Positions 7,459 through 15,277 of a DNA stretch of 64,000 bases are shown here, in pieces. Each line of letters opens with the position of its first letter. The first letter of the stretch is position 1. Under the pieces are notes generated by a model, which saw only the letters and a list, made by a program, of their open reading frames with translations, was not told the DNA's origin and made no database searches. Made by a program: the position numbers and the translations under genes. Source of the stretch: Bacteroidales bacterium UBA4360 (GTDB lineage: Bacteria; Bacteroidota; Bacteroidia; Bacteroidales; UBA932); the NCBI GenBank assembly GCA_002393945.1, contig DGSO01000020.1, positions 1-64,000 of the forward strand, in the 5' to 3' direction.

Positions 7459-8867
7459 AGTACCCTTTCGACATTTAGTTCGCGGTGGGTAAGGACTACC
7501 TTTACATTGTATTTGTTGGCAAGATGGCCGGCAAGGTGCTCTGCACTGTAGACGGAGCGGTGCTGGCCGCCGGTGCAGCCGAAACTGACCTGAAGATGCG
7601 TGAATTTCCGCTCCAGAAAGCGTTCTACATGGGCATCGACCAGTTTGTAGACACTGTCGAGGAAGGTCGTAATTTCGCCGTCGTCCTCCAGGAACTTGAT
7701 CACCTCCGGGTCACGCCCGTTGAACTGGCGGTAGTAGTCATATTTGCCGGGGTTGTTCACGGAACGGCAGTCAAAGACGTATCCGCCGCCGTTACCGGTA
7801 TTATCGGCAGGTATTCCCTTCTTGTATGCGAAACTGTAGATGTGCACTTCCAGGGTCTTGTTCTCCGGGATATCGTTGAACTGGGGCATCCTGGTAAGCT
7901 GAAGAAGGATTTCATTGAGGTGGGGATAATCGTCAAAAGGCGTCTGCAGCAGCGTGCGGAGATTGCTCAGTGCATAGGGCACGCTGGCAATGAAATGCGG
8001 TTTCTTCTCGAAATATCCGCGGAAACCGTATGCCCCCAGAACCTGGAGCGTCCTGAAAAGGACAAATAGCCTCAGACGGCTGCGGAAGTGCCCTTCATCA
8101 ACGTCCGTAAACTCTTTGAGGGCCTCCAGATATGTGCCGATGAGCTCCTGCCTTAGGGCCTCGGGAAACCGTGAACGCGCCTGCCAAACGAAGGATGCCA
8201 CATCGTAATAAATGGGCCCGCGGCGGCCGCCCTGGAAGTCGATTATCCATGGCTTTCCGTCACTGACCATGATGTTTCTGGCCTGAAAGTCGCGGTGGAG
8301 AAAAGTGTCGGAATCCTCTTCCAGAAGGTCCTCCCTAAGCTTGTCGAAGTCATCCTGGAGAAGGGCCTCGTTGAACTCCAGCCCGGTTGCCTTGAGGAAA
8401 CAGTACTTGAAATAGTTAAGGTCGAAATCTATCAGCCTCGCATTGAAGGCTCCCTGGGTCTTTGACCAGTCCATTCCCTCGGCGCCAAGGTACTGAAGGC
8501 GAGGAAGCTGGGCTATTGCCTTCTTGAGCAAATCGACCTCCCCGGGGCTGTAGACGCCATTTTCCCTTCCAGCCGACACCAGATCGAAGAGTATGCCGTC
8601 TCCAAGGTCTTCCTGCAGGTAGGACAGCCTGTCCTGGCTGACCAGAAGCACCTTCGGAACGTTCAGTCCCTTGCTCCTGAAATGATCTGAAAGGTAAATA
8701 AACGTATTGTTCTCCTCTGCCGACGTGCCCTTTACAGCCATATAGCTGCCGGCACTTCCGGTGAGACGGAAATAACGCCGATGACTGCCGGAACCCGGGA
8801 GCTCGGCTGCGGAATCCGGCATTACGCCGGTATAGGACTGATACAGCTTTTCAAGTACTTCTTCCAT
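7455..8867 (-). CDS. AmgK-like sugar kinase fused to a RapZ C-terminal domain
   Basis: A 470-residue fusion. Residues 1-330 are an aminoglycoside-phosphotransferase/choline-kinase fold with catalytic loop HRDFQARN (191-198, D193) and metal-binding IDFQGG (D210), as in AmgK, the anomeric MurNAc/GlcNAc kinase. Residues about 338-465 match the C-terminal domain of RapZ, including FDCR (365-368) and GCTGGQHRS (430-438). In E. coli that domain binds glucosamine-6-phosphate; here it could sense amino-sugar levels or regulate the kinase (inference). The Walker-type ATPase half of RapZ is absent. It is coupled by ATGA to the MurU-like gene. Such kinase/RapZ-C fusions occur in Bacteroidetes, but the function is not settled as far as I know. 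Confidence 0.75.
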   Translation of the reverse strand: MEEVLEKLYQSYTGVMPDSAAELPGSGSHRRYFRLTGSAGSYMAVKGTSAEENNTFIYLSDHFRSKGLNVPKVLLVSQDRLSYLQEDLGDGILFDLVSAGRENGVYSPGEVDLLKKAIAQLPRLQYLGAEGMDWSKTQGAFNARLIDFDLNYFKYCFLKATGLEFNEALLQDDFDKLREDLLEEDSDTFLHRDFQARNIMVSDGKPWIIDFQGGRRGPIYYDVASFVWQARSRFPEALRQELIGTYLEALKEFTDVDEGHFRSRLRLFVLFRTLQVLGAYGFRGYFEKKPHFIASVPYALSNLRTLLQTPFDDYPHLNEILLQLTRMPQFNDIPENKTLEVHIYSFAYKKGIPADNTGNGGGYVFDCRSVNNPGKYDYYRQFNGRDPEVIKFLEDDGEITTFLDSVYKLVDAHVERFLERKFTHLQVSFGCTGGQHRSVYSAEHLAGHLANKYNVKVVLTHRELNVERVL

Positions 8868-8889
8868 TCTATGGTAATTCTGTGCGAAT

Positions 8890-10095
8890 TTACTGATTCT
8901 GCCTCAAACAAGCAATAGCGGCGCAGTATCCTGTACTCCAGGCGGCCTGCAGGTTAAAGCCGCCCGTAACCGCGTCTATGTCAAGCACTTCTCCTGCGAA
9001 ATAAAGGCCCGGATACTTGCGGCTTTCCATCGTGGAGGGATTGATTTCCTTGAGCGACACTCCCCCGCATGTTACAAACTCTTCCTTGAAGTGGACGCGC
9101 CCGGTGAGAGGATATGTATCGGCCCGCAGTACTTCTGCAAGGCGGGAAAGGCCCTTGGAGCCGGTTTCGGCGCAGCGGATGTCGGCCCGGAGACCTGCCT
9201 TTGAGATAAGGTGCTCCCAAAGACGCGCAGTGATGCCTTCAGGATGGACCGTGGAAAGGCGTTTCTGCGGGTTTTCAGCCACCATGGCAGACAGCATTGA
9301 GCCAAGGTCTTCACAGAATGGGAGCCAGTTGACAAGGAGGGTCCCCTGGTAGCCGGTATCGGCAAGGTGGCGGGCGGCGTAGGAAGACAGTCTGAGTGCA
9401 GCCGGACCGCTTATGCCCCAGTCTGTCAGAAGCAGGGTGCCGGAAGCCCTGAAAGGCGTTCCAGCTATGCCCAGGACCACCTCTGAAAGCGTTCCGGCAA
9501 GCGAGGTAAGCCCTTTGTCTCCCACCCTCATCGTAAAGAGAGAAGGTACTGGCGGCACCATTTCAAGGCCAAGCCCGTCAAGGAAGGAAAGGCCGGACAG
9601 TTTGGGACTGCCTCCGGTTGTAACGATAACGCGGTCCGCTTCCACCACAGATCCGTTTGCGAGCACGCATTCAAAGCCTGGCCTAAGGGTAGCAACTGCC
9701 GATCCGGTCATAATCTCTACGCCGCTTCTGTTCATGAGATTCTGCAGTGTCCTGACTATTTGCATGGCATCCTGCGAAGCCGGGAAGACGCAGTCATCGG
9801 CCTGGGTTACAAGGCGTACGCCTTCATTTTCAAACCAACGTACGGTGTCTTTGCAGCTGAATGTCTGAAGAGCCCTTTTCATGAGCCGGAAGCCCCTTGG
9901 ATAGACTTTTTCCAGTGACTCAACGTGCGCGAAACTGTTGGTGAGATTGCATCGGCCGCCGCCTGTCACGGCAACTTTTGCGAGAGTCTGCCGCCCGGCC
10001 TCAAGAAGGATTACATCGGCAGAAGGGTCCCTCCTCTTGATTTCGATTGCCGCAAAGCACCCGGCGGCACCTCCCCCTATGACAGCTACCCTCAT
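8890..10095 (-). CDS. HI0933/BaiN-family NAD(P)/FAD-dependent oxidoreductase
   Basis: A 401-residue flavoprotein of the HI0933-like family. VIGGGAAGCFAAIE (residues 5-18) binds FAD, and VAVTGGGRCNLTN is the family signature; the C-terminal GLYFAGEVLDIDAVTGGFNLQ part closes the FAD site. The family includes BaiN-type steroid-ring reductases and uncharacterised housekeeping members; no substrate can be assigned. The start at 10095 is chosen because it overlaps the anmK stop by ATGA and sits at the Rossmann motif; an upstream in-frame ATG would run into anmK. Its place between two cell-wall salvage genes is notable. Confidence 0.8.
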   Translation of the reverse strand: MRVAVIGGGAAGCFAAIEIKRRDPSADVILLEAGRQTLAKVAVTGGGRCNLTNSFAHVESLEKVYPRGFRLMKRALQTFSCKDTVRWFENEGVRLVTQADDCVFPASQDAMQIVRTLQNLMNRSGVEIMTGSAVATLRPGFECVLANGSVVEADRVIVTTGGSPKLSGLSFLDGLGLEMVPPVPSLFTMRVGDKGLTSLAGTLSEVVLGIAGTPFRASGTLLLTDWGISGPAALRLSSYAARHLADTGYQGTLLVNWLPFCEDLGSMLSAMVAENPQKRLSTVHPEGITARLWEHLISKAGLRADIRCAETGSKGLSRLAEVLRADTYPLTGRVHFKEEFVTCGGVSLKEINPSTMESRKYPGLYFAGEVLDIDAVTGGFNLQAAWSTGYCAAIACLRQNQ

Positions 10096-11150
10096 ATTTT
10101 GAAAAGCATGCCGCCGATATTGTCCTGGGACGCTCCAGTGGCCGATTTCAGGCAAGACGGCTGGTCAAACATATACAGCGCACCAAGGAAAGCAAAGACA
10201 AGGGCTTCCTTGAATTCGACTATTTCCGGCTGCGGGACGATGAGCCTGCACCGTGAGAGTTCAGTCATTCTGCCGATGAGGAAACGGTTCCACGCTCCGC
10301 CACCTGTCACGAGTATGTTCCAAGAGGGTTTGACCACTCTTGAGAGCTGATATGCACAGTGCTCATAATATGTGCGGAGAATATCTTCAATGGATAGCCC
10401 CGAAGCATCCAGAAGGGGGAAAACATTCTTTTCCACCCATTCCCTTCCAAGGGATTTAGGATATGGCCTCGAATAGTAATCAAGGGAATTGAGAGCATCC
10501 AGAAGTGCTTCAGACACTGTCCCCCTGGAGGCAATTTCGCCGTCCCTGTCCAACTCCAGGCCGATACTCCTGCAGAAGCGGTTGATCACATAATTGACCG
10601 GACTGATGTCGAAGGCAATCCTCCTGTCCCCTTCCCTCCATGAGATGTTGGAAAAGCCGCCGATGTTAAGGCAGCAGTCATATTCTCCGAAAAGGAGGTT
10701 GTCACCAACAGGCACGAGAGGCGCTCCCTGGCCGCCCAGCATTATATCCAGGCGGCGGAAATCGGAAACAGTGGGAATATGGGTCTCCGCAGCGATGGCT
10801 GCACCGTCACCGATCTGGAACATCACCTTTCGACCGGGTTCATGGAACACGGTACTGCCGTGGGAGGCAATTATATCTGGATGTACACCGAACTCCCGAA
10901 TGAAATCATTCACCCTCTGTCCCAAATACCGGCCGTACTCACTGTGGAAACCCACGAATTCAAGTGCGCTCATGTGCTGGACTTCAGACACCAGTTTGCG
11001 CTTGAGTTCCGGCGGATATGGATATGCCTTGGCGCAGTCTATATTGAAGGACCAACGGCCCTCTTTCAGCGTAAAAGTGGCGCAGCAAACGTCCAGCCCG
11101 TCAACCGACGTGCCCGACATAAGGCCGATGCATTGGATACTTTTTTCCAT
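10092..11150 (-). CDS. anmK: Anhydro-N-acetylmuramic acid kinase
   Basis: A 352-residue AnmK. It hydrolyses and phosphorylates 1,6-anhydroMurNAc to MurNAc-6-phosphate in peptidoglycan recycling, in the cytoplasm. The phosphate-binding GLMSGTSVDGLD motif is at residues 9-20, and GHSxS-equivalent, LNIGGFSNIS and LVTGGGAWNRFL segments follow the ASKHA kinase pattern. The ATG at 11150 is preferred over an in-frame one at 11249 because the extra 33 residues come from the terminator/palindrome region and a -7 box lies just upstream. It heads the operon with the flavoprotein, the RapZ-C kinase and the MurU-like gene. Confidence 0.9.
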   Translation of the reverse strand: MEKSIQCIGLMSGTSVDGLDVCCATFTLKEGRWSFNIDCAKAYPYPPELKRKLVSEVQHMSALEFVGFHSEYGRYLGQRVNDFIREFGVHPDIIASHGSTVFHEPGRKVMFQIGDGAAIAAETHIPTVSDFRRLDIMLGGQGAPLVPVGDNLLFGEYDCCLNIGGFSNISWREGDRRIAFDISPVNYVINRFCRSIGLELDRDGEIASRGTVSEALLDALNSLDYYSRPYPKSLGREWVEKNVFPLLDASGLSIEDILRTYYEHCAYQLSRVVKPSWNILVTGGGAWNRFLIGRMTELSRCRLIVPQPEIVEFKEALVFAFLGALYMFDQPSCLKSATGASQDNIGGMLFKI

Positions 11151-11157
11151 ACCTTTA

Positions 11158-11165
11158 CAAAAATA
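11158..11165 (-). promoter_or_regulatory. -7 box for the anmK operon
   Basis: TATTTTTG on the minus strand fits TAnnTTTG and ends 7 nt before the anmK ATG, predicting an almost leaderless mRNA. No clear -33 element is present. Confidence 0.5.
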
Positions 11166-11183
11166 GCATTTTTTTGACGGTAT

Positions 11184-11222
11184 AAAAAAACCGGACACGA
11201 AAACATGCTGTTCTGTGTCCGG
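11184..11222 (-). terminator. Rho-independent terminator of the multi-pass membrane protein gene
   Basis: On the minus strand an 8-bp stem (arms 11191-11198 and 11215-11222, CCGGACAC/GTGTCCGG, 16-nt loop) is followed by seven T residues (11190-11184). It lies 63 nt past the stop at 11286 and insulates the anmK operon. Confidence 0.75.
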
Positions 11223-11276
11223 ATTGGTGAAAAAATGATGTCCGGACACGGAAACATGGTGTCTGGTGTCCGGACA
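11191..11276. repeat. Tandem imperfect 32-nt palindrome (two copies)
   Basis: Copy 1 is 11191-11222 and copy 2 is 11241-11272; they agree at 27 of 32 positions, with identical arms and near-identical 16-nt loops containing AAACATG. Copy 2 extends its stem to 11 bp (11239-11249 with 11266-11276). Copy 1 serves as a terminator; copy 2 looks like a duplication of it or a member of a REP-like family. Confidence 0.7.
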
Positions 11277-11285
11277 GATTCTCAG

Positions 11286-12404
11286 TTAGCTGAGGTCTGC
11301 ACGGGCCATTGCATCCTTGTAGTACTTCTGATCCACGAAGACATCTTCCTTGTAAGGATTGATGTGACGCTTCTTGGAAACGGCGATGATGTAGCAGATA
11401 GCGATGAGGTTGGTCACGAGGGCCAGTGCACTGATGACAATCATCATTGTAGGATTTGCAGGAACTATGGAAGGATCTACGGTTGTACCGACAACTGCAG
11501 CTTCGCCGCCTGCGACCTCGTAGAGCTTGCTGATGGTGTCAACACCTTCGGGATAGAGCACGGGAAGGGTTGCCCATGAATACCACTGCTGACCATTCTT
11601 GAAGGTCTCCTGGAACAGAGGGAATACCTGTGCGAACATGCACCAGATTGCGAGGGTGTTTGCACGGTTCTGGATCCAGCCGCCGCGGTTCCAAAGGAGA
11701 GCAGCCACGGTAGGAGCAAGGAGAAGGGCGATACCGCAGTACCAGCTGTGTGTAGGCAGGCAGTTGTAGGTATAAGCGAAGTTCCAAATGTCGTAGATGA
11801 GGATGTAGACCCAGGTCATGTCGGCCCAGATCATGTCCTTCTTGTCCTTGGAAGGATATACGTTCCACCAGGCGGTCATACACATGATGTTGATGAGACC
11901 GGCGACGCCGTTCATCACATTGTGCCAGCCACCATACTGCCATACACCTTCAGAGGTGAGCCACCACTTGTTCCAGCCCATTACGGCGGATTCAAAGTCG
12001 GAGACGCATGCGATGAGGATGTTAATGCCAACGATGATGAAGGGGAAAGGCTTGAACCAGTGCTTTGCACCGATGCCCCATTTGTACTTGATCATCATGA
12101 AGCCGATGCAGCCTGCAGTTGCAGCGTACAGCTTTGCATAGTGGAACCAGCCCTGCATGTAAATGTGTGTCTGATTCTCAAGTGCCCACTGTGCTCCGTT
12201 CCTTACACCGATCCAGATGGAAAGGAAGTATACGGTAAGTGCAAGAGGGATTGCAAGGAAAGTGATGATACCGCCAAGTTTGGTGCGGCGGGCGAACTCA
12301 TTGAAGAGGATGAGGCCCAGAAGGACCACGATCATCATCCCCCACTGGGAAAGGGCGTGTGCCCCATAAACCTGGAAAAACAATCCAGAAGCTAATGGTA
12401 ACAT
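11286..12404 (-). CDS. Multi-pass inner-membrane protein, possibly DUF5692
   Basis: A 372-residue hydrophobic protein with about ten predicted membrane helices and no enzyme motif I recognise. Trp/Tyr-rich loops (such as MGWNKWWLTSEGVWQYGGWH and TYNCLPTHSWYCGIALLL) are distinctive, and the C-terminus is a short charged cytoplasmic tail. The overall pattern resembles the DUF5692 family found in gut Bacteroidetes, but I cannot confirm that here. It is transcribed alone, with its own -7 box upstream and a strong terminator downstream. Function unknown. Confidence 0.75.
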   Translation of the reverse strand: MLPLASGLFFQVYGAHALSQWGMMIVVLLGLILFNEFARRTKLGGIITFLAIPLALTVYFLSIWIGVRNGAQWALENQTHIYMQGWFHYAKLYAATAGCIGFMMIKYKWGIGAKHWFKPFPFIIVGINILIACVSDFESAVMGWNKWWLTSEGVWQYGGWHNVMNGVAGLINIMCMTAWWNVYPSKDKKDMIWADMTWVYILIYDIWNFAYTYNCLPTHSWYCGIALLLAPTVAALLWNRGGWIQNRANTLAIWCMFAQVFPLFQETFKNGQQWYSWATLPVLYPEGVDTISKLYEVAGGEAAVVGTTVDPSIVPANPTMMIVISALALVTNLIAICYIIAVSKKRHINPYKEDVFVDQKYYKDAMARADLS

Positions 12405-12439
12405 AAAAGAAATAAGGTTTTAGTTATAGTTAGTTAATA

Positions 12440-12469
12440 CAAATGTATTCACTGCAATTAGCATACAAA
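12440..12469 (-). promoter_or_regulatory. Promoter of the multi-pass membrane protein gene
   Basis: The minus strand has a -7 box TACATTTG (12447-12440) and a TTTG (12469-12466) 18 nt upstream, close to Bacteroidetes spacing. The -7 box ends 35 nt before the ATG at 12404. Confidence 0.55.
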
Positions 12470-12517
12470 ATTACAAAAATCTAGGATAAAAAGCAATTTA
12501 ATGTAGCACGATTTTTG

Positions 12518-12525
12518 TACCTTTG
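12518..12525 (+). promoter_or_regulatory. -7 box for the TonB-dependent receptor gene
   Basis: TACCTTTG fits TAnnTTTG and ends 8 nt before the ATG at 12534, so the transcript would have almost no leader. Confidence 0.5.
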
Positions 12526-12533
12526 CCTTCCAT

Positions 12534-14603
12534 ATGAAACGGGTCATACTCACTGCACTGTTTCTGTGCATCTACATATTTTCATCAGCCCAAGAACATA
12601 TAGCAGATTCCACTGATGTCTTCTGGAAGCATCTGGAACTTGGAGAAGTCGTGGTTACAGGCCTTGTGGGAGACACCAGGGTCAAGGAAATGGCCACCCC
12701 CATTTCAGTCATTCCCGCCACTGAGCTTCGCTCAAGGGCTTCGTCTAATATCATCGGCACTATTGCAAGGGAGCCCGGGATTTCAGAAATCACCACCGGC
12801 GGAGGCATTTCCAAGCCGGTTATCCGCGGTCTCAGCTACAACAGGGTTGTGGTTGTCAATGACGGAATCCGCCAGGAAGGGCAGCAGTGGGGTGACGAAC
12901 ACGGTGTCGAGATTGACGGCGCATCCGTTCACAGCGTCGAAGTCCTCAAAGGCCCAGCTTCGCTCATGTACGGGTCCGATGCCCTTGCGGGTGTGATTAT
13001 CTTCCGCCCGGAGCCCGTTGCCATGCCCGGAACCATAACCGGTGACATAGCATCGGAGTATCAGAGCAACAACGGTCTCGCCGCTTATTCCGTACACACT
13101 GCAGGCAACAAGAACGGATGGATCTGGGACGCACGCTTTTCAGACAAGTATGCCCATTCATACAGCAACAGGTTTGACGGAGTCGTCCCCAATTCCGGTT
13201 TTCGGGAAAGGGCGGTATCGGCCATGGCCGGAAGAAACGCGGGCTGGGGCTATACACGCCTGAGAGCCAGTTATTTCCATCTTACACCCGGAATAATAGA
13301 AGGAGAGAGGGATCCACTTACCGGTGAACTCGAGGGAGACGCTACGGGTTATGTCCCCGGACTCCCCTTCCAGCATGTACGCCACTTCAAGCTCGTCTCC
13401 GACAACACTTTCCACGTAGGCACGGGAGACCTCAAAGCAATAGTGGGCTGGCAGCAGAACCGCCGCCAGGAATTTGAGGAATCTGCCGATGTTTGCGGCC
13501 TCGACTTCAGGCTGAATACCATAAACTACGACTTCCGCTATCAGGTTAAGACTACCGGCAACTGGAAGATTGCCGCAGGTATCGGCGGAATGTTCCAAAA
13601 GTCGGAAAACCTGGGGGATGAATACCTTATCCCGGCCTACAGCCTTTTCGATGCCGGAGTTTTCGGCACCGCTTCAAAGACTCTTGGACTCTGGACGCTC
13701 ACCGGAGGCCTCAGGGCCGATGTGCGCTTACTTGGCAGCGAAGCCCTCGAAGACCGTTTCAAAGCCTTTGACAGGACTTTCAACGGCGTGTCGGCCAGCA
13801 TCGGTGCTGTCCGTCCGCTTGGCGACAGTTTCACGCTCCGTCTGAACGCAGCCAGAGGTTTCCGGGCTCCGAATCTTTCGGAACTCAGCTCCAACGGCGA
13901 ACACGAGGGCACCCTCCGATATGAAATCGGCAATACCGACCTCAAACCCGAATACAGCCTTCAGGCCGATCTGGGCCTTGACTTCACGTCAAAGTATGTA
14001 TCGGTCCAGTCGGCACTGTTCGTGAGCCGGATAGACAATTACATATTTGCCGCGAGAAACGGAGCCGTGTCGGATGAAGGCCTCCCGGTATATGCCTTCA
14101 TGAGCGGAACGGCGCATCTGAAGGGTGCCGAGATTTCGCTCGACATACACCCGGTACACAGTCTCCATATCGGCAGTGCATTTTCATGTGTATATGCAAG
14201 GGAAGCCGGAGGCGATGATCTTCCCCTTATCCCTGCGCCCCGTCTGTTCTCTGAAATAAAGTACGAGTTCTCGCACGGCGGATGCACCCTGTCGAACTCT
14301 TTCCTGGCCCTTAACCTGGACTGGAACTTTGCCCAAAACAATTTTTACGCCAAAGATGACACAGAGACCGCGACTCCGGCCTATGCGCTTCTGGGCCTGT
14401 CGGCAGGTGCCGACATCATGTACAGGAGACATAAGCTGGCGTCTGTCTATCTCATCGGCTCCAACCTTACCGACGAAGCCTATCAGCCTCACTTGAGCCG
14501 GCTCAAATACGCAGAAGAAAACCCCGTAACGGGACGTCGCGGGGTCTTCAGCATGGGCAGGAATATTACTGTCAAACTGGTTGTGCCTATCGGCCGGCAG
14601 TAG
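12534..14603 (+). CDS. TonB-dependent receptor, ZnuD-like plug
   Basis: A 689-residue outer-membrane receptor. It has a signal peptide (1-19, ending SSAQ), a TonB-box-like VVVTGL region (about 39-44), a plug domain (about 50-165, with PVIRGLSYNRVVVVNDGIRQ and VEVLKGPASLMYGSDALAGV) and a 22-strand-type barrel ending in the short hydrophobic C-terminal strand. It lacks the carboxypeptidase-regulatory extension of SusC proteins, and no SusD is adjacent, so it is more likely a metal or cofactor importer; the plug resembles zinc receptors such as ZnuD (inference). The last 17 bases overlap a convergent small membrane protein gene. Confidence 0.85.
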   Translation: MKRVILTALFLCIYIFSSAQEHIADSTDVFWKHLELGEVVVTGLVGDTRVKEMATPISVIPATELRSRASSNIIGTIAREPGISEITTGGGISKPVIRGLSYNRVVVVNDGIRQEGQQWGDEHGVEIDGASVHSVEVLKGPASLMYGSDALAGVIIFRPEPVAMPGTITGDIASEYQSNNGLAAYSVHTAGNKNGWIWDARFSDKYAHSYSNRFDGVVPNSGFRERAVSAMAGRNAGWGYTRLRASYFHLTPGIIEGERDPLTGELEGDATGYVPGLPFQHVRHFKLVSDNTFHVGTGDLKAIVGWQQNRRQEFEESADVCGLDFRLNTINYDFRYQVKTTGNWKIAAGIGGMFQKSENLGDEYLIPAYSLFDAGVFGTASKTLGLWTLTGGLRADVRLLGSEALEDRFKAFDRTFNGVSASIGAVRPLGDSFTLRLNAARGFRAPNLSELSSNGEHEGTLRYEIGNTDLKPEYSLQADLGLDFTSKYVSVQSALFVSRIDNYIFAARNGAVSDEGLPVYAFMSGTAHLKGAEISLDIHPVHSLHIGSAFSCVYAREAGGDDLPLIPAPRLFSEIKYEFSHGGCTLSNSFLALNLDWNFAQNNFYAKDDTETATPAYALLGLSAGADIMYRRHKLASVYLIGSNLTDEAYQPHLSRLKYAEENPVTGRRGVFSMGRNITVKLVVPIGRQ

Positions 14604-14934
14604 CAGTACGTTTCTCCTTGACAAGTACGTAGGCAGCCCACACAAGGGTGAGGGCAAGGGCCATCGGAACGCCCACGAGGAGGATTTCACGGAGCATGAT
14701 ACTCCAGCCGCCCGTTTCGCCGAGTGCGGTGAAGAACGGAAAACGCCATGTGAGCTCTCCGTTGATTATATGGTCTACGATGAGCATTACCGAGCCGCCC
14801 CAGAGCATCTTTTCCAAGTCTGTGACATGGTGCAGGAATGGGGATGCATCCGGAGAAGCAATTCTCTTTGCATTTGCCTTACGGAAGGCGCTGGTGGCGA
14901 TAGCCTGAACCAGGGGTGCTATAAAACAAGACAT
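14587..14934 (-). CDS. Small membrane protein in the hypBA operon, unknown function
   Basis: A 115-residue protein I do not recognise. The N-terminal hydrophobic stretch (MSCFIAPLVQAIATSAF) and a second helix (about 80-105, ILLVGVPMALALTLVWAAYV) suggest two or three membrane segments, with a conserved-looking LWGGSVMLIVDHIINGEL centre. It begins 1 nt after the hypA stop, so it belongs to the hypB - oxidoreductase - hypA unit and may anchor or serve the product of that unit (inference). Its 3' end overlaps the TonB receptor gene on the other strand. Confidence 0.7.
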   Translation of the reverse strand: MSCFIAPLVQAIATSAFRKANAKRIASPDASPFLHHVTDLEKMLWGGSVMLIVDHIINGELTWRFPFFTALGETGGWSIMLREILLVGVPMALALTLVWAAYVLVKEKRTATAGR

Positions 14935-14935
14935 A

Positions 14936-15277
14936 TTAAATAGTTATTTCTTTTATTTCAACTTCATTGCCACGGACAAGGTAAGTTCTGTCACTGCCGC
15001 AGTGCGGACACTTCTTCCCATGCTCCACGGTGCCGAATTCCTTCCCGCAGTTTTCACAGTAAGTGACTGCGGGAATGGTGTTTATTATCAGCTCACAACC
15101 GCGGAGGAGGTCTTCCTTGTCGGCAGCCCATCTCCAGCAGTCAGTGAGGTATTCCGGAATTATGGTGGACACTTCGCCGATATCCATGACGACGGTTTTC
15201 ACCTTGTCCACCTTATTCTCCCGGGCTACCTCCTTGACATCCCGGATTATGTAAAAGACAATACCAAGCTCGTGCAT
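14936..15277 (-). CDS. hypA: Hydrogenase/nickel maturation protein HypA
   Basis: A 113-residue nickel metallochaperone. The N-terminal MHEL with His2 is the nickel ligand, and two Cys pairs (YCENC and KCPHC, about residues 73-94) form the structural zinc site. HypA works with HypB to deliver nickel to [NiFe]-hydrogenase or, in some bacteria, urease. Its start overlaps the stop of the large oxidoreductase by one base. No hydrogenase or other nickel enzyme gene is in the window. Confidence 0.9.
   Translation of the reverse strand: MHELGIVFYIIRDVKEVARENKVDKVKTVVMDIGEVSTIIPEYLTDCWRWAADKEDLLRGCELIINTIPAVTYCENCGKEFGTVEHGKKCPHCGSDRTYLVRGNEVEIKEITI

Noticed and set aside
8890..10155. Longer start (10155) for the HI0933-family flavoprotein
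   Set aside because: The extra 20 residues lie inside anmK and precede the Rossmann motif; the ATGA overlap at 10092-10095 supports the shorter form.
10092..11249. Longer start (11249) for anmK
   Set aside because: The extension would translate through the terminator and palindrome and past the -7 box; AnmK proteins begin close to the GLMSGTS motif.
11191..11276. CRISPR array or tRNA-like element
   Set aside because: Only two palindromic copies without spacer regularity or cas genes; no cloverleaf can be drawn.
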